The notes: generated by a model not told the origin, from the letters alone. Shown: positions 1 to 8,991, counted from the stretch's first letter. The stretch is DNA of 64,000 bases from Actinomadura rifamycini DSM 43936 (GCF_000425065.1 NZ_AULB01000008.1:186001-250000); one strand, 5' to 3'. Translations and numbers: made by a program.

Positions 1-742
1 CGACGAGCGTGTGCAGCTCGCGGTCGGTGGTCTGCAGCCCGGTGCCCACGTTGAGCCGCCGCCCGCCGCCGCGCTCGTCCACCGCGCGGGCGAACGCGTC
101 CACGACGTCCAGGACGTACACGTAGTCGCGGGTCTGCGTACCGTCGCCGTACACCTTCGTCGGGCGCCCGTCGAGCAGCGCGTCCGTGAAGATCGAGACG
201 ACGCCCGCCTCGCCCTCGGGGGTCTGCCGGGGCCCGTACACGTTCGCGAGCGTGAGCGTGGTGAAGTCGACGCCGTGCAGCGCCCGGTACGTCTGCGCGT
301 AGACCTCTCCCGCCACCTTCGACGCGGCGTACGGCGACGCGGGCCGCAGTTCGGCGTCCGGCGGGACGGGCAGCGCGTCCGGCACGCCGTACACGGCGCA
401 GCTGGACGTGAAGACGATCTTGCGGCCGCCCGCCGCCCGCAGCGCCTCCAGGACGTTCGCGGTGCCGAGCACGTTCGTGCGGGCGTCGCCCAGCGGTTCG
501 GCGACGCTGGCCCGCACGCTGACCTGCGCGGCCAGGTGGCAGACGACCTCGGGTCGGCGCGCGGCGGTCCGCTCGACGAGCGCCGGGTCGGCGACGTCCA
601 GCTCCCAGAACTCGGTGTCGGGGCGGACGTTCGCGCCGGACGACAGGTCGTCCACGCCGACGACCTCGTGGCCGTCGGCGAGGAGCCGGTCGACGAGATG
701 GGAACCGATGAAGCCGGCCGCGCCGGTGACCATTACGAGCAC
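1..742 (-). CDS. NAD-dependent sugar epimerase/dehydratase (C-terminus beyond the left edge)
   Basis: Extended short-chain dehydrogenase of the UDP-glucose 4-epimerase type, which interconverts nucleotide sugars for cell-envelope glycans in the cytoplasm. Seen: the N-terminal NAD-binding motif TGAAGFIGSH, an acidic residue after strand 2 (VDDLSS), the SSCAVYG serine motif and the catalytic YAASK (YxxxK) motif. The GTG at 742 is chosen because an ATG lies only three codons downstream and the Rossmann fold begins there; no clear ribosome site precedes it. About 247 codons are present and the usual C-terminal substrate domain is partly missing only because the window ends. The exact sugar substrate cannot be told. 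Family assignment is secure. Confidence 0.88.
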   Translation of the reverse strand, partial: MLVMVTGAAGFIGSHLVDRLLADGHEVVGVDDLSSGANVRPDTEFWELDVADPALVERTAARRPEVVCHLAAQVSVRASVAEPLGDARTNVLGTANVLEALRAAGGRKIVFTSSCAVYGVPDALPVPPDAELRPASPYAASKVAGEVYAQTYRALHGVDFTTLTLANVYGPRQTPEGEAGVVSIFTDALLDGRPTKVYGDGTQTRDYVYVLDVVDAFARAVDERGGGRRLNVGTGLQTTDRELHTLV

Positions 743-845
743 GGGAAAACGATAACCCGCGGCGCCCGGAGGGGCCCGTCGGACGGCCCGACCAGGCGGT
801 TCGCCCTGGAACGTCCGCTCGGGCGGCTCGGTCAGGCGGTCTCGG

Positions 846-1151
846 TCAGGCGGTCTCGGTCTCGGCGCGTTCGGCGCCGGGGTCGGCGCCCTTGATCTCG
901 CCGCAGATCTGCTCGATGCGGCCGAGGACCTTGCTGCGCAGGTCCTCCGGCGCGGGTTCGCAGCCGCAGGATTTGTTCACCAGCTTCTTCACGGCCTCTT
1001 CGAGGCCGTACTCGCGCAGGCAGGGCCCGCACTCGTCGAGATGCTGGCGGACCTCGCCGCAGCCGCCCTGGTCCAGTTCGCCGTCGAGGTACGTGTAGAC
1101 CCGGGCCAGGACCTCGTCGCAAGGGGTGTCATGGTGGTCGCCACAGCTCAT
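846..1151 (-). CDS. rsrA: Anti-sigma factor RsrA (zinc-binding thiol switch)
   Basis: ZAS-family anti-sigma factor, 101 residues, that holds SigR inactive in the reduced cytoplasm and lets go when its cysteines form a disulfide. Seen: C11, H37, C41 and C44, the HxxxCxxC zinc signature, at the same positions as in the characterised Streptomyces coelicolor RsrA, plus a C-terminal CGC. It lies 89 bp downstream of sigR on the same strand, the usual sigR-rsrA order, so it should be co-transcribed from the SigR promoter at 2043-2069, giving negative feedback. A GAAGGG ribosome site precedes the ATG. The 3' end carries a short direct repeat of GGTCAGGCGGTCTC. Confidence 0.95.
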   Translation of the reverse strand: MSCGDHHDTPCDEVLARVYTYLDGELDQGGCGEVRQHLDECGPCLREYGLEEAVKKLVNKSCGCEPAPEDLRSKVLGRIEQICGEIKGADPGAERAETETA

Positions 1152-1240
1152 GGCTCACTCACCCTTCTCGCTCACCGCGCGGCGTCGGCCCGCGGTGCTC
1201 GGCATGTCACTCCACTCCCGGCGGCGGACGGGCGAGCGGT

Positions 1241-1990
1241 TCATGACCGCCCCCCGTTCGCCCGCGTGAGGCCGCGCTCCTGAGCGTAGTCCTCGAGCAT
1301 GCCGCGCAGCTGGCGCCGGCCCCGGTGCAGCCGCGACATCACCGTGCCGATGGGCGTGCCCATGATCTCGGCGATCTCCTTGTAGGCGAATCCCTCGACG
1401 TCGGCGAGGTAGACGGCGATCCGGAACTCCTCCGGCAGGTCCTGCAGCGCCCGCTTCACGTCGGAGTCGGGCAGGTGCTCCAGCGCCTCGGCCTCGGCGG
1501 ACTTCAGCCCGCTGGAGGTGTGCGACTCGGCGCGTGCGAGCTGCCAGTCCTCGATCTCCTCGGTGGCCGACTGCTGGGGCTGGCGCTGCTTCTTGCGGTA
1601 GGAGTTGATGAACGTATTGGTCAGGATGCGGTAGAGCCACGCCTTGAGGTTCGTGCCCTCCTTGAACTGGTGGAAGGACGCGAACGCCTTGGCGAACGTC
1701 TCCTGCACGAGATCCTCGGCGTCCGCCGGGTTGCGCGTCATGCGCAGCGCGGCGGAGTACAGCTGGTCCAAGAACGGGAGCACATCGCGCTGGAAGCGCT
1801 CCTGGCGCTGCTCCACGGTCTCCGTGGTGCCCGGTACCTGACCCACCCCCTCGTCTGCGGCGACACCGGCCGTGTCGTCCCCGCTAGACGATATCGGGCC
1901 GCGCAACCTCAGCGCGCCCCTGGGTGCCGGTGCCTTGCCGAGGGGCGATACCCCGGCACCGCGCGGGTAATCGGCAACGGCCGTGGTCAT
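1241..1990 (-). CDS. sigR: RNA polymerase sigma factor SigR (ECF, thiol-oxidative stress)
   Basis: ECF sigma factor directing RNA polymerase to thiol-stress genes. Seen: region 2 ([14 protein letters not shown], then [15 protein letters not shown]) and region 4 ([20 protein letters not shown], then [18 protein letters not shown]), near identical to what I recall of S. coelicolor SigR. The frame is open to 2083, but the ATG at 1990 has a GGTGGGGG ribosome site and lies about 45 nt downstream of the autoregulatory promoter, so it is preferred (249 residues). This leaves an N-terminal stretch of about 70 residues before the conserved core; a shorter form from an internal GTG, like the SigR/SigR' pair of Streptomyces, is possible. 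rsrA follows. Confidence 0.93.
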   Translation of the reverse strand: MTTAVADYPRGAGVSPLGKAPAPRGALRLRGPISSSGDDTAGVAADEGVGQVPGTTETVEQRQERFQRDVLPFLDQLYSAALRMTRNPADAEDLVQETFAKAFASFHQFKEGTNLKAWLYRILTNTFINSYRKKQRQPQQSATEEIEDWQLARAESHTSSGLKSAEAEALEHLPDSDVKRALQDLPEEFRIAVYLADVEGFAYKEIAEIMGTPIGTVMSRLHRGRRQLRGMLEDYAQERGLTRANGGRS

Positions 1991-2042
1991 GGAACCCCCA
2001 CCTTCGGCTGTACTCGTTCGTCTCACGCTTATGAGACGGTGC

Positions 2043-2069
2043 AACGCCGGGACGTCCCCGTCGATTCCC
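2043..2069 (-). promoter_or_regulatory. SigR-dependent promoter of sigR (autoregulation)
   Basis: On the minus strand GGGAAT (2069-2064), exactly 18 bases, then GTT (2045-2043). This is the GGGAAT-N18-GTT consensus known for SigR/SigH promoters. The predicted transcription start lies about 45 nt upstream of the sigR ATG at 1990, and the site sits inside the alternative longer reading frame, arguing against a start at 2083 for this transcript. Confidence 0.88.
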
Positions 2070-2191
2070 GCGATCCCGATCACGGTCGCGGCCCGGGGGG
2101 AGGGCTCTTCGCGGAGTGTCCTGCACGGAGGGTGATGACCGGGCCCGGACGGGGAAGAAGTGACTTATATGGCGAGAACAGGAGCAAAACG

Positions 2192-2995
2192 GTGCTACCG
2201 GTGCCGGCAGGACCTCCCGAGCCCACCATCGCCAGTCTGCGCGATCCCTCCGGCGACGGAGCAGGGGACTCTCTGGAGCGCTACTGGACCTTCTACTGGG
2301 CGGTGGCCGATGCCCAGCTGACGCGGTGGCTGCCCCGCGCCCCGTCCCGGGTCATGGACCTGTCGGGCGGGGACGGCCGGTGCGCCGGGCTCGCGGCCGG
2401 CGCGGGGCACTCGGTGCTGGAGGTCCGCGACCCGCTGCTGGACCGGGCCGCCCCGGACGGCGGCGCCCCCGCGTCCGGGAACGGGCGCGGGGCGGCGACC
2501 GTCCCGGTGCTCGGCGACTCGGGGACGCTCGACTTCCTCGACGACGCGTCCGTGGACGCCGTCGTCGCGGAGAACCGCGTCCTGTCGCGGCATCTGGCGA
2601 CCGAGGCGACGGTCGGCGAGATCGCCCGCGTGCTGCGCCCGGGCGGCCGCGTCCTGCTGTGCGTCGACTCGCTCACGCTCGGCATGGCGCTGCTCGCCGA
2701 GCGCAACTACTGGGCGCACCTGTCGGACGTGCCGAGCGCGGAGGTCGTCCTGGTGCCGTGGCCGGACGGGACGATCACGCGGTGCTTCGGCACCGAGCAG
2801 CTCCGCGAGCTGCTCGGCGGCGCGGGCCTGGAGGTCGAGTGGGTCAGGCCGCGGACGGTGCTGTCGCCCTCGACGGTCGAGCACGTCCTCGGGCGCTCGC
2901 CGCGGGCGCTGGACCGGCTGGTGCGGACCGAGCTGAACGCGCCCCCGGGCGACGAGTCCGGGATCCACCTGCTGGCGAGCGCCGTCCGGCCGTGA
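2192..2995 (+). CDS. Class I SAM-dependent methyltransferase-like protein
   Basis: A 267-residue protein with the layout of a Rossmann-fold methyltransferase: a motif I-like segment (VMDLSGGDGRCAGLAAG, around residues 50-67), an acidic strand-4 segment, and the GEIARVLRPGGRVLLCVDS stretch typical of motifs post-II/III. Start GTG 2192 is chosen for the GGAG at 2181-2184, 7 nt upstream; no ATG lies in frame nearby. It is divergent from sigR, with the SigR promoter between them pointing the other way. The substrate is unknown. The motif I glycines are fewer than usual, so binding of SAM is likely but not certain. It may be a standalone housekeeping gene. Confidence 0.75.
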   Translation: MLPVPAGPPEPTIASLRDPSGDGAGDSLERYWTFYWAVADAQLTRWLPRAPSRVMDLSGGDGRCAGLAAGAGHSVLEVRDPLLDRAAPDGGAPASGNGRGAATVPVLGDSGTLDFLDDASVDAVVAENRVLSRHLATEATVGEIARVLRPGGRVLLCVDSLTLGMALLAERNYWAHLSDVPSAEVVLVPWPDGTITRCFGTEQLRELLGGAGLEVEWVRPRTVLSPSTVEHVLGRSPRALDRLVRTELNAPPGDESGIHLLASAVRP

Positions 2996-3001
2996 CCGGC
3001 G

Positions 3002-3763
3002 TCAGAACAGGGCGTCCGGCGGGCCGGCGGGGTCGTCGGACTCCGGCCGGACGAGGTCGGGCCCGTTGTTCTTGACGTTGTTGACCGCCTTCGACACCGG
3101 GTAGGCGTCCATCGTCCCGGCCATGGCGGGCACGAGCAGCCCCCGGACGCGGTCGGGTTCGGTGAGGGACGGGTCGAGCCAGGCGTCCCAGCGGTCCGGT
3201 TCGACGACCATCGGCATGCGGTCGTGGATGCGGCCGAGGTCGTCGGGCGCGTCGGTGGTGATGACCGTGCAGGTCCAGAGCCACTCGTCCTCGGGCGTCT
3301 TCCACAGCTCGTACAGGCCGGCCATGGCCATGATCCCGCCGTCCTTGGGGCGGATGAAGAACGGCTGCTTCTGCGGCCGCTTCTTCTTCTCCGCCTCCTC
3401 GCTCTGCTGGACGTACCACTCGAAGTAGCCGTCGGCGGGCAGCAGGCAGCGGCGCCTCGCGAACGCGCGGCGGTAGGACGGCTTCTCGTGCACCGTCTCG
3501 GCCCGCGCGTTGATCATCCGGTTGCCGATGGCGGGGTCCTTCGCCCAGGACGGGACGAGGCCCCAGCGGACGGTCCGGAGCTGCCGGACGGGCGCGGCCT
3601 CCTCGGGCGCGTCCTTCGGGGCCCGGTCGAGGATCACCGGGACCTGCTTCGTCGGGGCGACGTTGTAGTCGGGTTCGAGATCGCCTTCGACGGCGTCGAC
3701 CTGCGCGCGGAACTCGTCGAGCAGTTCCTGGCGGGCCCGGGAGGTGGCATATCGACCGCACAT
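3002..3763 (-). CDS. SOS response-associated peptidase (SRAP, YedK/HMCES family)
   Basis: SRAP proteins cross-link through Cys2 to abasic sites in single-stranded DNA and shield them during replication. Seen: the N-terminal MCGRYA with the catalytic Cys at position 2 after Met removal, the conserved NxAPT segment (DYNVAPTKQVPV), WGLVPSWAKD, NARAETVHEKPSYR, LLPADGYFEWY and the HDRMPM active-site histidine motif. At 253 residues it has the normal family length. The frame is open far upstream, but ATG 3763 is fixed by the invariant MCGR. It is followed by the methyltransferase tail to tail and is divergent from the DoxX gene. In mycobacteria the homologue (Rv3226c) also sits beside aroA. Confidence 0.93.
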   Translation of the reverse strand: MCGRYATSRARQELLDEFRAQVDAVEGDLEPDYNVAPTKQVPVILDRAPKDAPEEAAPVRQLRTVRWGLVPSWAKDPAIGNRMINARAETVHEKPSYRRAFARRRCLLPADGYFEWYVQQSEEAEKKKRPQKQPFFIRPKDGGIMAMAGLYELWKTPEDEWLWTCTVITTDAPDDLGRIHDRMPMVVEPDRWDAWLDPSLTEPDRVRGLLVPAMAGTMDAYPVSKAVNNVKNNGPDLVRPESDDPAGPPDALF

Positions 3764-3814
3764 GGCTCCATCCTGCCGCGCTTGAGGCGCGACGTGTTGG
3801 GCATGTAGCGCTGC

Positions 3815-4831
3815 ATGCGACCGTTCACGACTCTGGCCCGCCCGTTCGTGGCGGCCCCTTTCATCATGACCGGCCTGGACGCGATGCGGGACCCGCGGGA
3901 GCGCGCCGAGCGGGTCGGACCGGCCGCCAAGCCGGTGACGGACCGGCTCGAGTGGCTGCCGAAGGACCCCGAGGCCCTCGTGCGGATGCAGGGCGCGCTC
4001 AGCGTCGGCACCGGCGCCCTCCTGCTGACCGGCCGGTTCCGCCGGCTGACGGCGCTGCTGCTCGCCGCGCAGGTCGTCCCGGCGCTGGCGACCGAGCACC
4101 GCTACTGGACCGAGGACGACCCGGACGCCCGGGCGAACGAGCGCGCGCACCTGCTGAAGAACGCGGGGCTGTTCGGCGCGCTGCTGATGGTGGCGGCCGA
4201 ACCCCGCCGGGCTCCCCGGCTGGCGGAGGTGCGGCGCGCCGCCCGGGAGACGCAGGCCAAGCGCGGCGCGGAGGCGCGGGCGCTGCGCCGCGAGGCCGCG
4301 ACGACGCTGCGGGACGCGCGCCGCGAGGCGGCCCGCCAGGTCGCGATCGCCCGCGCGGAGAGCGGGAAGAAGGCCGCGAAGCAGACCGCCAAGACCGCGA
4401 AGACGGCGAAGGCGGCGAAGGCGGGCAGGGCGGCCAAGGCCGGCGTCGCCTTCCGCGCCGGGAAGAGCGCCGGCAAGGGCGCGGGCATCGTGCAGAGCGC
4501 GAAGAGCGCGACCAAGGGCGCCGGCAAGAGCGCCAAGGGCATGACGAAGGGCATGTCGAAGGGCATGACCAAGGGCATGGGGAAGGGCGCCCGCAAGGGC
4601 GGCAAGAGCGCCCGGATCATCGGCATGGGCCCGTTCAAGGCCGTCGCCAAGGGCGCGGGCAGGAACGGCACCGGCCCCCTCCAGGCCCGGGTGCAGCAGG
4701 GCAAGCAGGCGGGACGCGCGGTCAAGGCCGGAACCGGCGCGCAGGCGCAGCGGGCGATGAAGGCGGGCCAGACGGTCCGGACCGGCACCGCCGCCCAGGC
4801 CGGCAAGGTCCTCCACGCCGTCAAACGCTGA
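3815..4831 (+). CDS. DoxX-like membrane protein with lysine/alanine/glycine-rich H1-like tail
   Basis: Residues about 1-145 resemble the DoxX family: four hydrophobic stretches (around FVAAPFIMTG, GALLLTG, LTALLLAAQVVPALA and LFGALLMVA) with a charged loop after the first. The remainder, about 190 residues, is strikingly basic: AAK, KTAK, KSAK and KGM repeats and almost no acidic residues after residue 190, like the C-terminal tail of histone H1 or of actinobacterial HU-type proteins. What the DoxX part does here is unknown; some DoxX proteins act with membrane redox enzymes. The tail could bind nucleic acid or acidic envelope polymers. Its neighbours (SRAP, aroA) give no hint. Start ATG 3815 is the first in frame. 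Confidence 0.75.
   Translation: MRPFTTLARPFVAAPFIMTGLDAMRDPRERAERVGPAAKPVTDRLEWLPKDPEALVRMQGALSVGTGALLLTGRFRRLTALLLAAQVVPALATEHRYWTEDDPDARANERAHLLKNAGLFGALLMVAAEPRRAPRLAEVRRAARETQAKRGAEARALRREAATTLRDARREAARQVAIARAESGKKAAKQTAKTAKTAKAAKAGRAAKAGVAFRAGKSAGKGAGIVQSAKSATKGAGKSAKGMTKGMSKGMTKGMGKGARKGGKSARIIGMGPFKAVAKGAGRNGTGPLQARVQQGKQAGRAVKAGTGAQAQRAMKAGQTVRTGTAAQAGKVLHAVKR
4535..4582 (+). repeat. 12-bp coding tandem repeat (KGM units) in the DoxX tail
   Basis: Four consecutive copies of a 12-bp unit of the form AAGGGCATGNNN encode the Lys-Gly-Met-X repeats of the basic tail. Similar degenerate lysine codon blocks surround it, which could make the tail length variable between strains. Confidence 0.8.
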
Positions 4832-4950
4832 CGCCCACCCCCTCCGGCCGGGCGGCCGCGGGCGCGGGCCGCGCGCGGCGCCGGCGGCCTCCCGCGGCGG
4901 GGAGGGCGGTCCACCGCCCGCCTGCGGGGGCGACGCAATAAACTCGTCGC

Positions 4951-6234
4951 ATGTCCTCCTCTTCTCCGCATTGGCTCGCGCCGGTCGCCGACGGGCCCGT
5001 GGACGCCACCGTGGCGTTGCCCGGGTCGAAGTCGATGACCAACCGGGCGCTGGTCCTGGCCGCGCTGGCCGATGAGCCGGTGTGCATCCACCGCCCCCTC
5101 CACAGCCGCGACACCGAGCTGATGGCGGACGCGCTGCGCGCGCTGGGGACCGGCATCGGGGAGGACTTCGACGACTGGCAGGTCCTCCCGGGCGAGCTGG
5201 CCGGGCCGGCGCGGGCCGACGTGGGCCTCGCGGGCACGGTGATGCGGTTCCTGCCACCGGTGGCGGCGCTCGCGCGCGGCGAGGTGGCGATCGACGGCGA
5301 CCCGCGCGCCCGGGAGCGGCCGATGGGCCCGATCATCGAGGCGCTGCGGGCGCTCGGCGCGGAGATCGACGACGGCGGGCGCGGCGCGCTGCCGTTCACG
5401 GTCCGCGGGACGGGCGCGGTGGCGGGCGGCGCGGTGACGATCGACGCGTCCGGGTCGTCGCAGCTGGTGTCGGGGCTGCTGCTGGCGGCGCCCCGGTTCG
5501 GCAAGGGCGTGGAGGTGCGGCACGAGGGGCCGCCGGTCCCGTCGGCGCCGCACCTGGCGATGACCGTCCAGATGCTGCGCGCGGCGGGCGCGACGGTGGA
5601 GACCGGCGAGAACGTGTGGCGGGTGGCGCCGGGCCCGCTGCAGGGCGGCGAGTGGGTCATCGAGCCCGACCTGTCGAACGCGGCGCAGTTCCTGGGCGCG
5701 GCGCTCGTCGCGGGCGGGCGCGTCACCGTCCCGGACTGGCCGGACGCGACGACGCAGCCGGGCGACGCGCTGCGCGGGCTGCTCGCGCGGATGGGCGCCG
5801 AGGTGTCGCTCGGCCCGGACGGGCTGACGGTGCGGGGCCCGGGCGCCGGGGAGTACGCGGGGCTGGAGGCCGATCTGCACGAGGTCGGCGAGCTGACGCC
5901 CGTCCTGGCGGCGCTGGCGGCACTGGCCGGGTCGCCGTCGCGGCTGACCGGCATCGCGCACCTGCGGGGGCACGAGACCGACCGGCTGGCGGCCCTAGTC
6001 GCCGAGCTGAACCGGCTGGGCGGCGACGCCCGGGAGCTGCCGGACGGGCTGGAGATCCGGCCGCGGCCGCTGCACGGCGGCGTGTTCCGCACCTACGACG
6101 ACCACCGGATGGTGATGGCCGCGGCGGTGCTCGGGCTGGCCGTCCCCGGCGTCGAGGTGGAGAATCCGGGCACGGTCGGCAAGACGATGCCGGACTTCAC
6201 CGGGCTGTGGGCGTCGCTGCGGGCGTCCGCCTGA
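4951..6234 (+). CDS. aroA: 3-phosphoshikimate 1-carboxyvinyltransferase (EPSP synthase)
   Basis: Catalyses the sixth shikimate-pathway step, phosphoenolpyruvate plus shikimate-3-phosphate giving EPSP, for aromatic amino acids. Seen: the N-terminal substrate-binding [17 protein letters not shown], the LAGTVMRFL segment, the [11 protein letters not shown] loop and the C-terminal [15 protein letters not shown], at 427 residues the usual length. Start ATG 4951; a TAAACT box ends 6 nt upstream and there is no ribosome site, so the message is probably leaderless. rsgA follows closely, as in mycobacteria (Rv3227-Rv3228). Confidence 0.96.
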   Translation: MSSSSPHWLAPVADGPVDATVALPGSKSMTNRALVLAALADEPVCIHRPLHSRDTELMADALRALGTGIGEDFDDWQVLPGELAGPARADVGLAGTVMRFLPPVAALARGEVAIDGDPRARERPMGPIIEALRALGAEIDDGGRGALPFTVRGTGAVAGGAVTIDASGSSQLVSGLLLAAPRFGKGVEVRHEGPPVPSAPHLAMTVQMLRAAGATVETGENVWRVAPGPLQGGEWVIEPDLSNAAQFLGAALVAGGRVTVPDWPDATTQPGDALRGLLARMGAEVSLGPDGLTVRGPGAGEYAGLEADLHEVGELTPVLAALAALAGSPSRLTGIAHLRGHETDRLAALVAELNRLGGDARELPDGLEIRPRPLHGGVFRTYDDHRMVMAAAVLGLAVPGVEVENPGTVGKTMPDFTGLWASLRASA

Positions 6235-6291
6235 GGACGAGAGGGCGGGACGCTGGCACGACGACGCGAATACGACGAGGACGACGTCCGG

Positions 6292-7269
6292 GTGCGGCCC
6301 GGGCGGCGGGGGTCGCGGCCGCGCACCCGCCGCCGTCCGGCGCACGAGGGCGCCAGCCCGGCGCTGGTGATCGCGGTGGACCGGGGCCGCTACCGCTGCC
6401 TGGCCGACCCGGGCACCGGCGACGAGCGGGCCGTGACCGCGATGCGCGCCCGCGAGCTCGGGCGCAAGGGCGTGGTGGTGGGCGACCGGGTGGCGCTGGT
6501 CGGTGACGTGTCGGGCGACACCGACACGCTGGCCCGCATCGTCCGGGTGGAGCCGCGGACGTCGGCGCTGCGCCGCACCGCCGACGACACCGACCCGTTC
6601 GAGCGGATCGTCGTCGCCAACGCCGACCGGCTGGTCATCGTGACGGCGCTGGCGGACCCGGAGCCGCGGCCCCGGATGATCGACCGGCAGCTCGTCGCGG
6701 CCTACGACGCGGGCATGGACCCGCTGCTGTGCCTGACCAAGGCCGACCTCGCCGACCCGTCCGGGCTGATCGCCGAGTACGCCCCGCTGGGCTTCCCGTG
6801 CGTGGCGACGCGGCTGGCCGGGGCCGACGACGGCGACCTGAGCGAGCTGCGCCGGCACCTGTCCGGACGGACGAGCGTGCTGGTCGGGCACTCGGGGGTC
6901 GGGAAGTCGACGCTGGTGAACGCGCTGGTCCCGGACGCCGAGCGCGCGGTCGGGAACGTCAACGCGGTCACCGGGCGGGGCCGGCACACGTCGTCGTCGG
7001 CGATCGCGCTGGAGCTGCCCGGCGGGGACGGCTGGATCATCGACACCCCGGGCGTGCGGAGCTTCGGGCTCGCGCACGTCGACCCGGCGAACGTGATCCA
7101 CGCGTTCGAGGACCTCGCGGAGGGCGCGGCGGAGCGCTGCCCGCCGCAGTGCGACCACTTCCAGGACGACTGCGGGCTGGACGGCTGGGTCGCCGAGGGG
7201 CGCGCGGGCCGGGCCCGCCTCGACTCGCTGCGCCGGCTGCTCGCCAGCCGCGAGGGCGAAGCGGAATAG
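6292..7269 (+). CDS. rsgA: Ribosome small-subunit GTPase RsgA
   Basis: Circularly permuted GTPase that assists late maturation of the 30S subunit. Seen in the permuted order: an OB-fold N-terminal part, the G4 motif TKAD, then the P-loop GHSGVGKSTLVN, the G3 motif DTPG and a C-terminal zinc knuckle CPPQCDH...C. The first standard start in frame is GTG 6292, but the frame is open upstream and the codons from CTG 6253 read ARRREYDEDDVR, which looks like the conserved actinobacterial N-terminus that normally follows an initiator Met. A rare CTG start at 6253, preceded by GAGGGCGGG, is therefore quite possible. It is 58 bp or less from aroA, probably one operon. Confidence 0.93.
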   Translation: MRPGRRGSRPRTRRRPAHEGASPALVIAVDRGRYRCLADPGTGDERAVTAMRARELGRKGVVVGDRVALVGDVSGDTDTLARIVRVEPRTSALRRTADDTDPFERIVVANADRLVIVTALADPEPRPRMIDRQLVAAYDAGMDPLLCLTKADLADPSGLIAEYAPLGFPCVATRLAGADDGDLSELRRHLSGRTSVLVGHSGVGKSTLVNALVPDAERAVGNVNAVTGRGRHTSSSAIALELPGGDGWIIDTPGVRSFGLAHVDPANVIHAFEDLAEGAAERCPPQCDHFQDDCGLDGWVAEGRAGRARLDSLRRLLASREGEAE

Positions 7270-7308
7270 CCGTCCGGTCCGGGGCGGGACGTCGGTATCG
7301 TCCTCCCC

Positions 7309-8991
7309 ATGCGCCAAGTGATCGCCGACCGGTACGAGCCGGTGGAGCTGCTCGGCCGCGGCGGGATGGGCGCGGTGTGGCGGGCCCGCGACCGCGTGCT
7401 GGACCGCGAGGTCGCCATCAAGGAGGTCACGCCGCCCGCGGGCCTGGACGACGAGCAGACCGGCCGGATGTACACGCGGACGTTCCGGGAGGCCAGGTCG
7501 GCGGCGCGGCTCGACCATCCCGGGATCGTCACCGTGTACGACGTCGTGGAGGAGGACGGCCGCCCCTGGATCGTCATGCAGCTCGTCCGGGCGAAGTCGC
7601 TCGACGCGATCGTGAAGGGCGAGGGTCCGCTGCCGCCGGAGCGGGTCGCGGCGCTCGGCCTCGACCTCCTCGACGCGCTGCGGACGGCGCACGCGGCGGG
7701 GGTCGTGCACCGCGACGTGAAGCCGGGCAACGTGCTGCTGCCGCCGAACCGGGCGGTGCTGACCGACTTCGGCATCGCGACGGTGGCGGGCGACGAGACG
7801 ATCACGCAGACGGGGGCGATCATCGGTTCCCCGGCGTACCTCGCGCCCGAGCAGGCCCGCCGGCAGAAGGCGTCCCCGGCCTCGGACCTGTGGTCGCTGG
7901 GCGCGACGCTCTACGCGGCCGTCGAGGGCCGGTCCCCGTACCAGCGTCCGGACGTGTGGGGCGTGATGAGCGCGCTGCTGTCGGAGGAGCCCGATCCGCC
8001 GCGGCGGGCCGGGCCGCTCGCGCCCGTCCTGCGCGGCCTGCTGCGCCGCGATCCGGACGAGCGGATCGGGCACGACGAGGCGGAGCGGCTGCTGCGGCAG
8101 GCCGCGGCCGGGACGCCGGCGCCGTTCGCGCCGCCGGAGTCCGCGCCCGTCCCCGCTCCCCCGCCGCACCTGACGGCCGCCCCCGGTGCGATGCCCCCGG
8201 GCGAGGCGCCGACGTACCCGCCGCGGCGGCCCGGCACCGCACCTCCCGGTTCCGCGCCTCCCGGTTCCGCGCCTCCCGGCACCGCACCTCCCGGTTCCGT
8301 CCCTCCCGGCACCGTCCCTTCCGCCGCCGGCGAACGGACGGGCGGGGAGCGGCGCGGCAGGCGGTGGGCGCTGATCCTGCCGATCGGGGTGTTCGCGGTC
8401 CTGCTGGCCGCCGGAGTGCTTTCGGCCGCCGTCTTCCTGTCGGAGCGCGACGGGAACCGCGAGCCGTCGGGGCAGGCGGGTTCGTCGGGTTCGGCGGGCG
8501 CGGGCACGCCGGGGAGCGGAACCGCCGCATCTGCGGGCGCCGGCGTCCCCGCCGGATACGAGCCGTACCAGGGGGCGGGGTTCGCGGCGGCGGTGCCCAA
8601 GGGCTGGAAGGCGGAGCAGTCCGGCGACGACGTGACGTTCACCGATCCGGCCGCGGACAGCAAGCGCGGCATCGTCATCCAGCGGATCGCCGAGAACGCC
8701 GCCGACCTGGGCGGCGCCCTCGCCAGCGCGGCGAAGGAGTTCGAGAACGATCCGTCGTACCAGGACTACCGGCAGGTGGACTTCAAGAGGGGCCTCTCCT
8801 ACCAGGGGGACGACGCGGCGGATCTGGAGTTCACGTTCACGCAGAACGGCACCGCCGGGCGCTGCCGCGTGCGCGTGTTCCGTTTCGACGATGCCGTCTA
8901 CCAGGCCATTCTGGTGAGCCGCGCGGAAGGCTGGGACCAGAGCGTCCCGTATTACACGACGTTCCTGAAGACGCTCCGCGCGACGTCCTGA
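7309..8991 (+). CDS. Transmembrane Ser/Thr protein kinase (active) with extracytoplasmic domain
   Basis: Hanks-type kinase, 560 residues. Seen: glycine loop LGRGGMGAV, catalytic Lys38 (VAIKEV), HRDVKPGN with Asp136, Lys138 and Asn141, DFG at 153-155, an activation loop with Thr residues (ETITQT) and APEQA. After a proline-rich linker with six PPG repeats, a single membrane helix lies around 353-377, then an outer domain of about 170 residues (GFAAAVPKGWK onward) without PASTA repeats, resembling small secreted lipoprotein-type domains. Start ATG 7309 has TATCGT ending 7 nt upstream, so it is probably leaderless. The next gene is a degenerate copy of the whole protein. The ligand and substrates are unknown. 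Confidence 0.93.
   Translation: MRQVIADRYEPVELLGRGGMGAVWRARDRVLDREVAIKEVTPPAGLDDEQTGRMYTRTFREARSAARLDHPGIVTVYDVVEEDGRPWIVMQLVRAKSLDAIVKGEGPLPPERVAALGLDLLDALRTAHAAGVVHRDVKPGNVLLPPNRAVLTDFGIATVAGDETITQTGAIIGSPAYLAPEQARRQKASPASDLWSLGATLYAAVEGRSPYQRPDVWGVMSALLSEEPDPPRRAGPLAPVLRGLLRRDPDERIGHDEAERLLRQAAAGTPAPFAPPESAPVPAPPPHLTAAPGAMPPGEAPTYPPRRPGTAPPGSAPPGSAPPGTAPPGSVPPGTVPSAAGERTGGERRGRRWALILPIGVFAVLLAAGVLSAAVFLSERDGNREPSGQAGSSGSAGAGTPGSGTAASAGAGVPAGYEPYQGAGFAAAVPKGWKAEQSGDDVTFTDPAADSKRGIVIQRIAENAADLGGALASAAKEFENDPSYQDYRQVDFKRGLSYQGDDAADLEFTFTQNGTAGRCRVRVFRFDDAVYQAILVSRAEGWDQSVPYYTTFLKTLRATS
8231..8320 (+). repeat. 15-bp coding tandem repeat (APPGS/T units) in the kinase linker
   Basis: Six consecutive 15-bp units beginning CCGG and ending CTC or CTT encode the Pro-Pro-Gly-rich juxtamembrane linker of the kinase at 7309. 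Units differ by a few bases. The copy number is a candidate for strain-to-strain variation in linker length. Confidence 0.85.

Noticed and set aside
1991-2083. Upstream start for sigR at 2083
   Set aside because: The SigR promoter lies inside this segment, so the stress transcript cannot encode it; the ATG at 1990 has the ribosome site. A longer form from another promoter is not excluded.
3764-5257. Long upstream extension of the SRAP frame
   Set aside because: The invariant MCGR with the catalytic Cys fixes the start at 3763; the extension is antisense to the DoxX and aroA genes.
8231-8320. Short regular repeats as a CRISPR-like array
   Set aside because: The units are contiguous, in frame and encode the proline-rich linker of a kinase; there are no spacers and no cas genes in the window.
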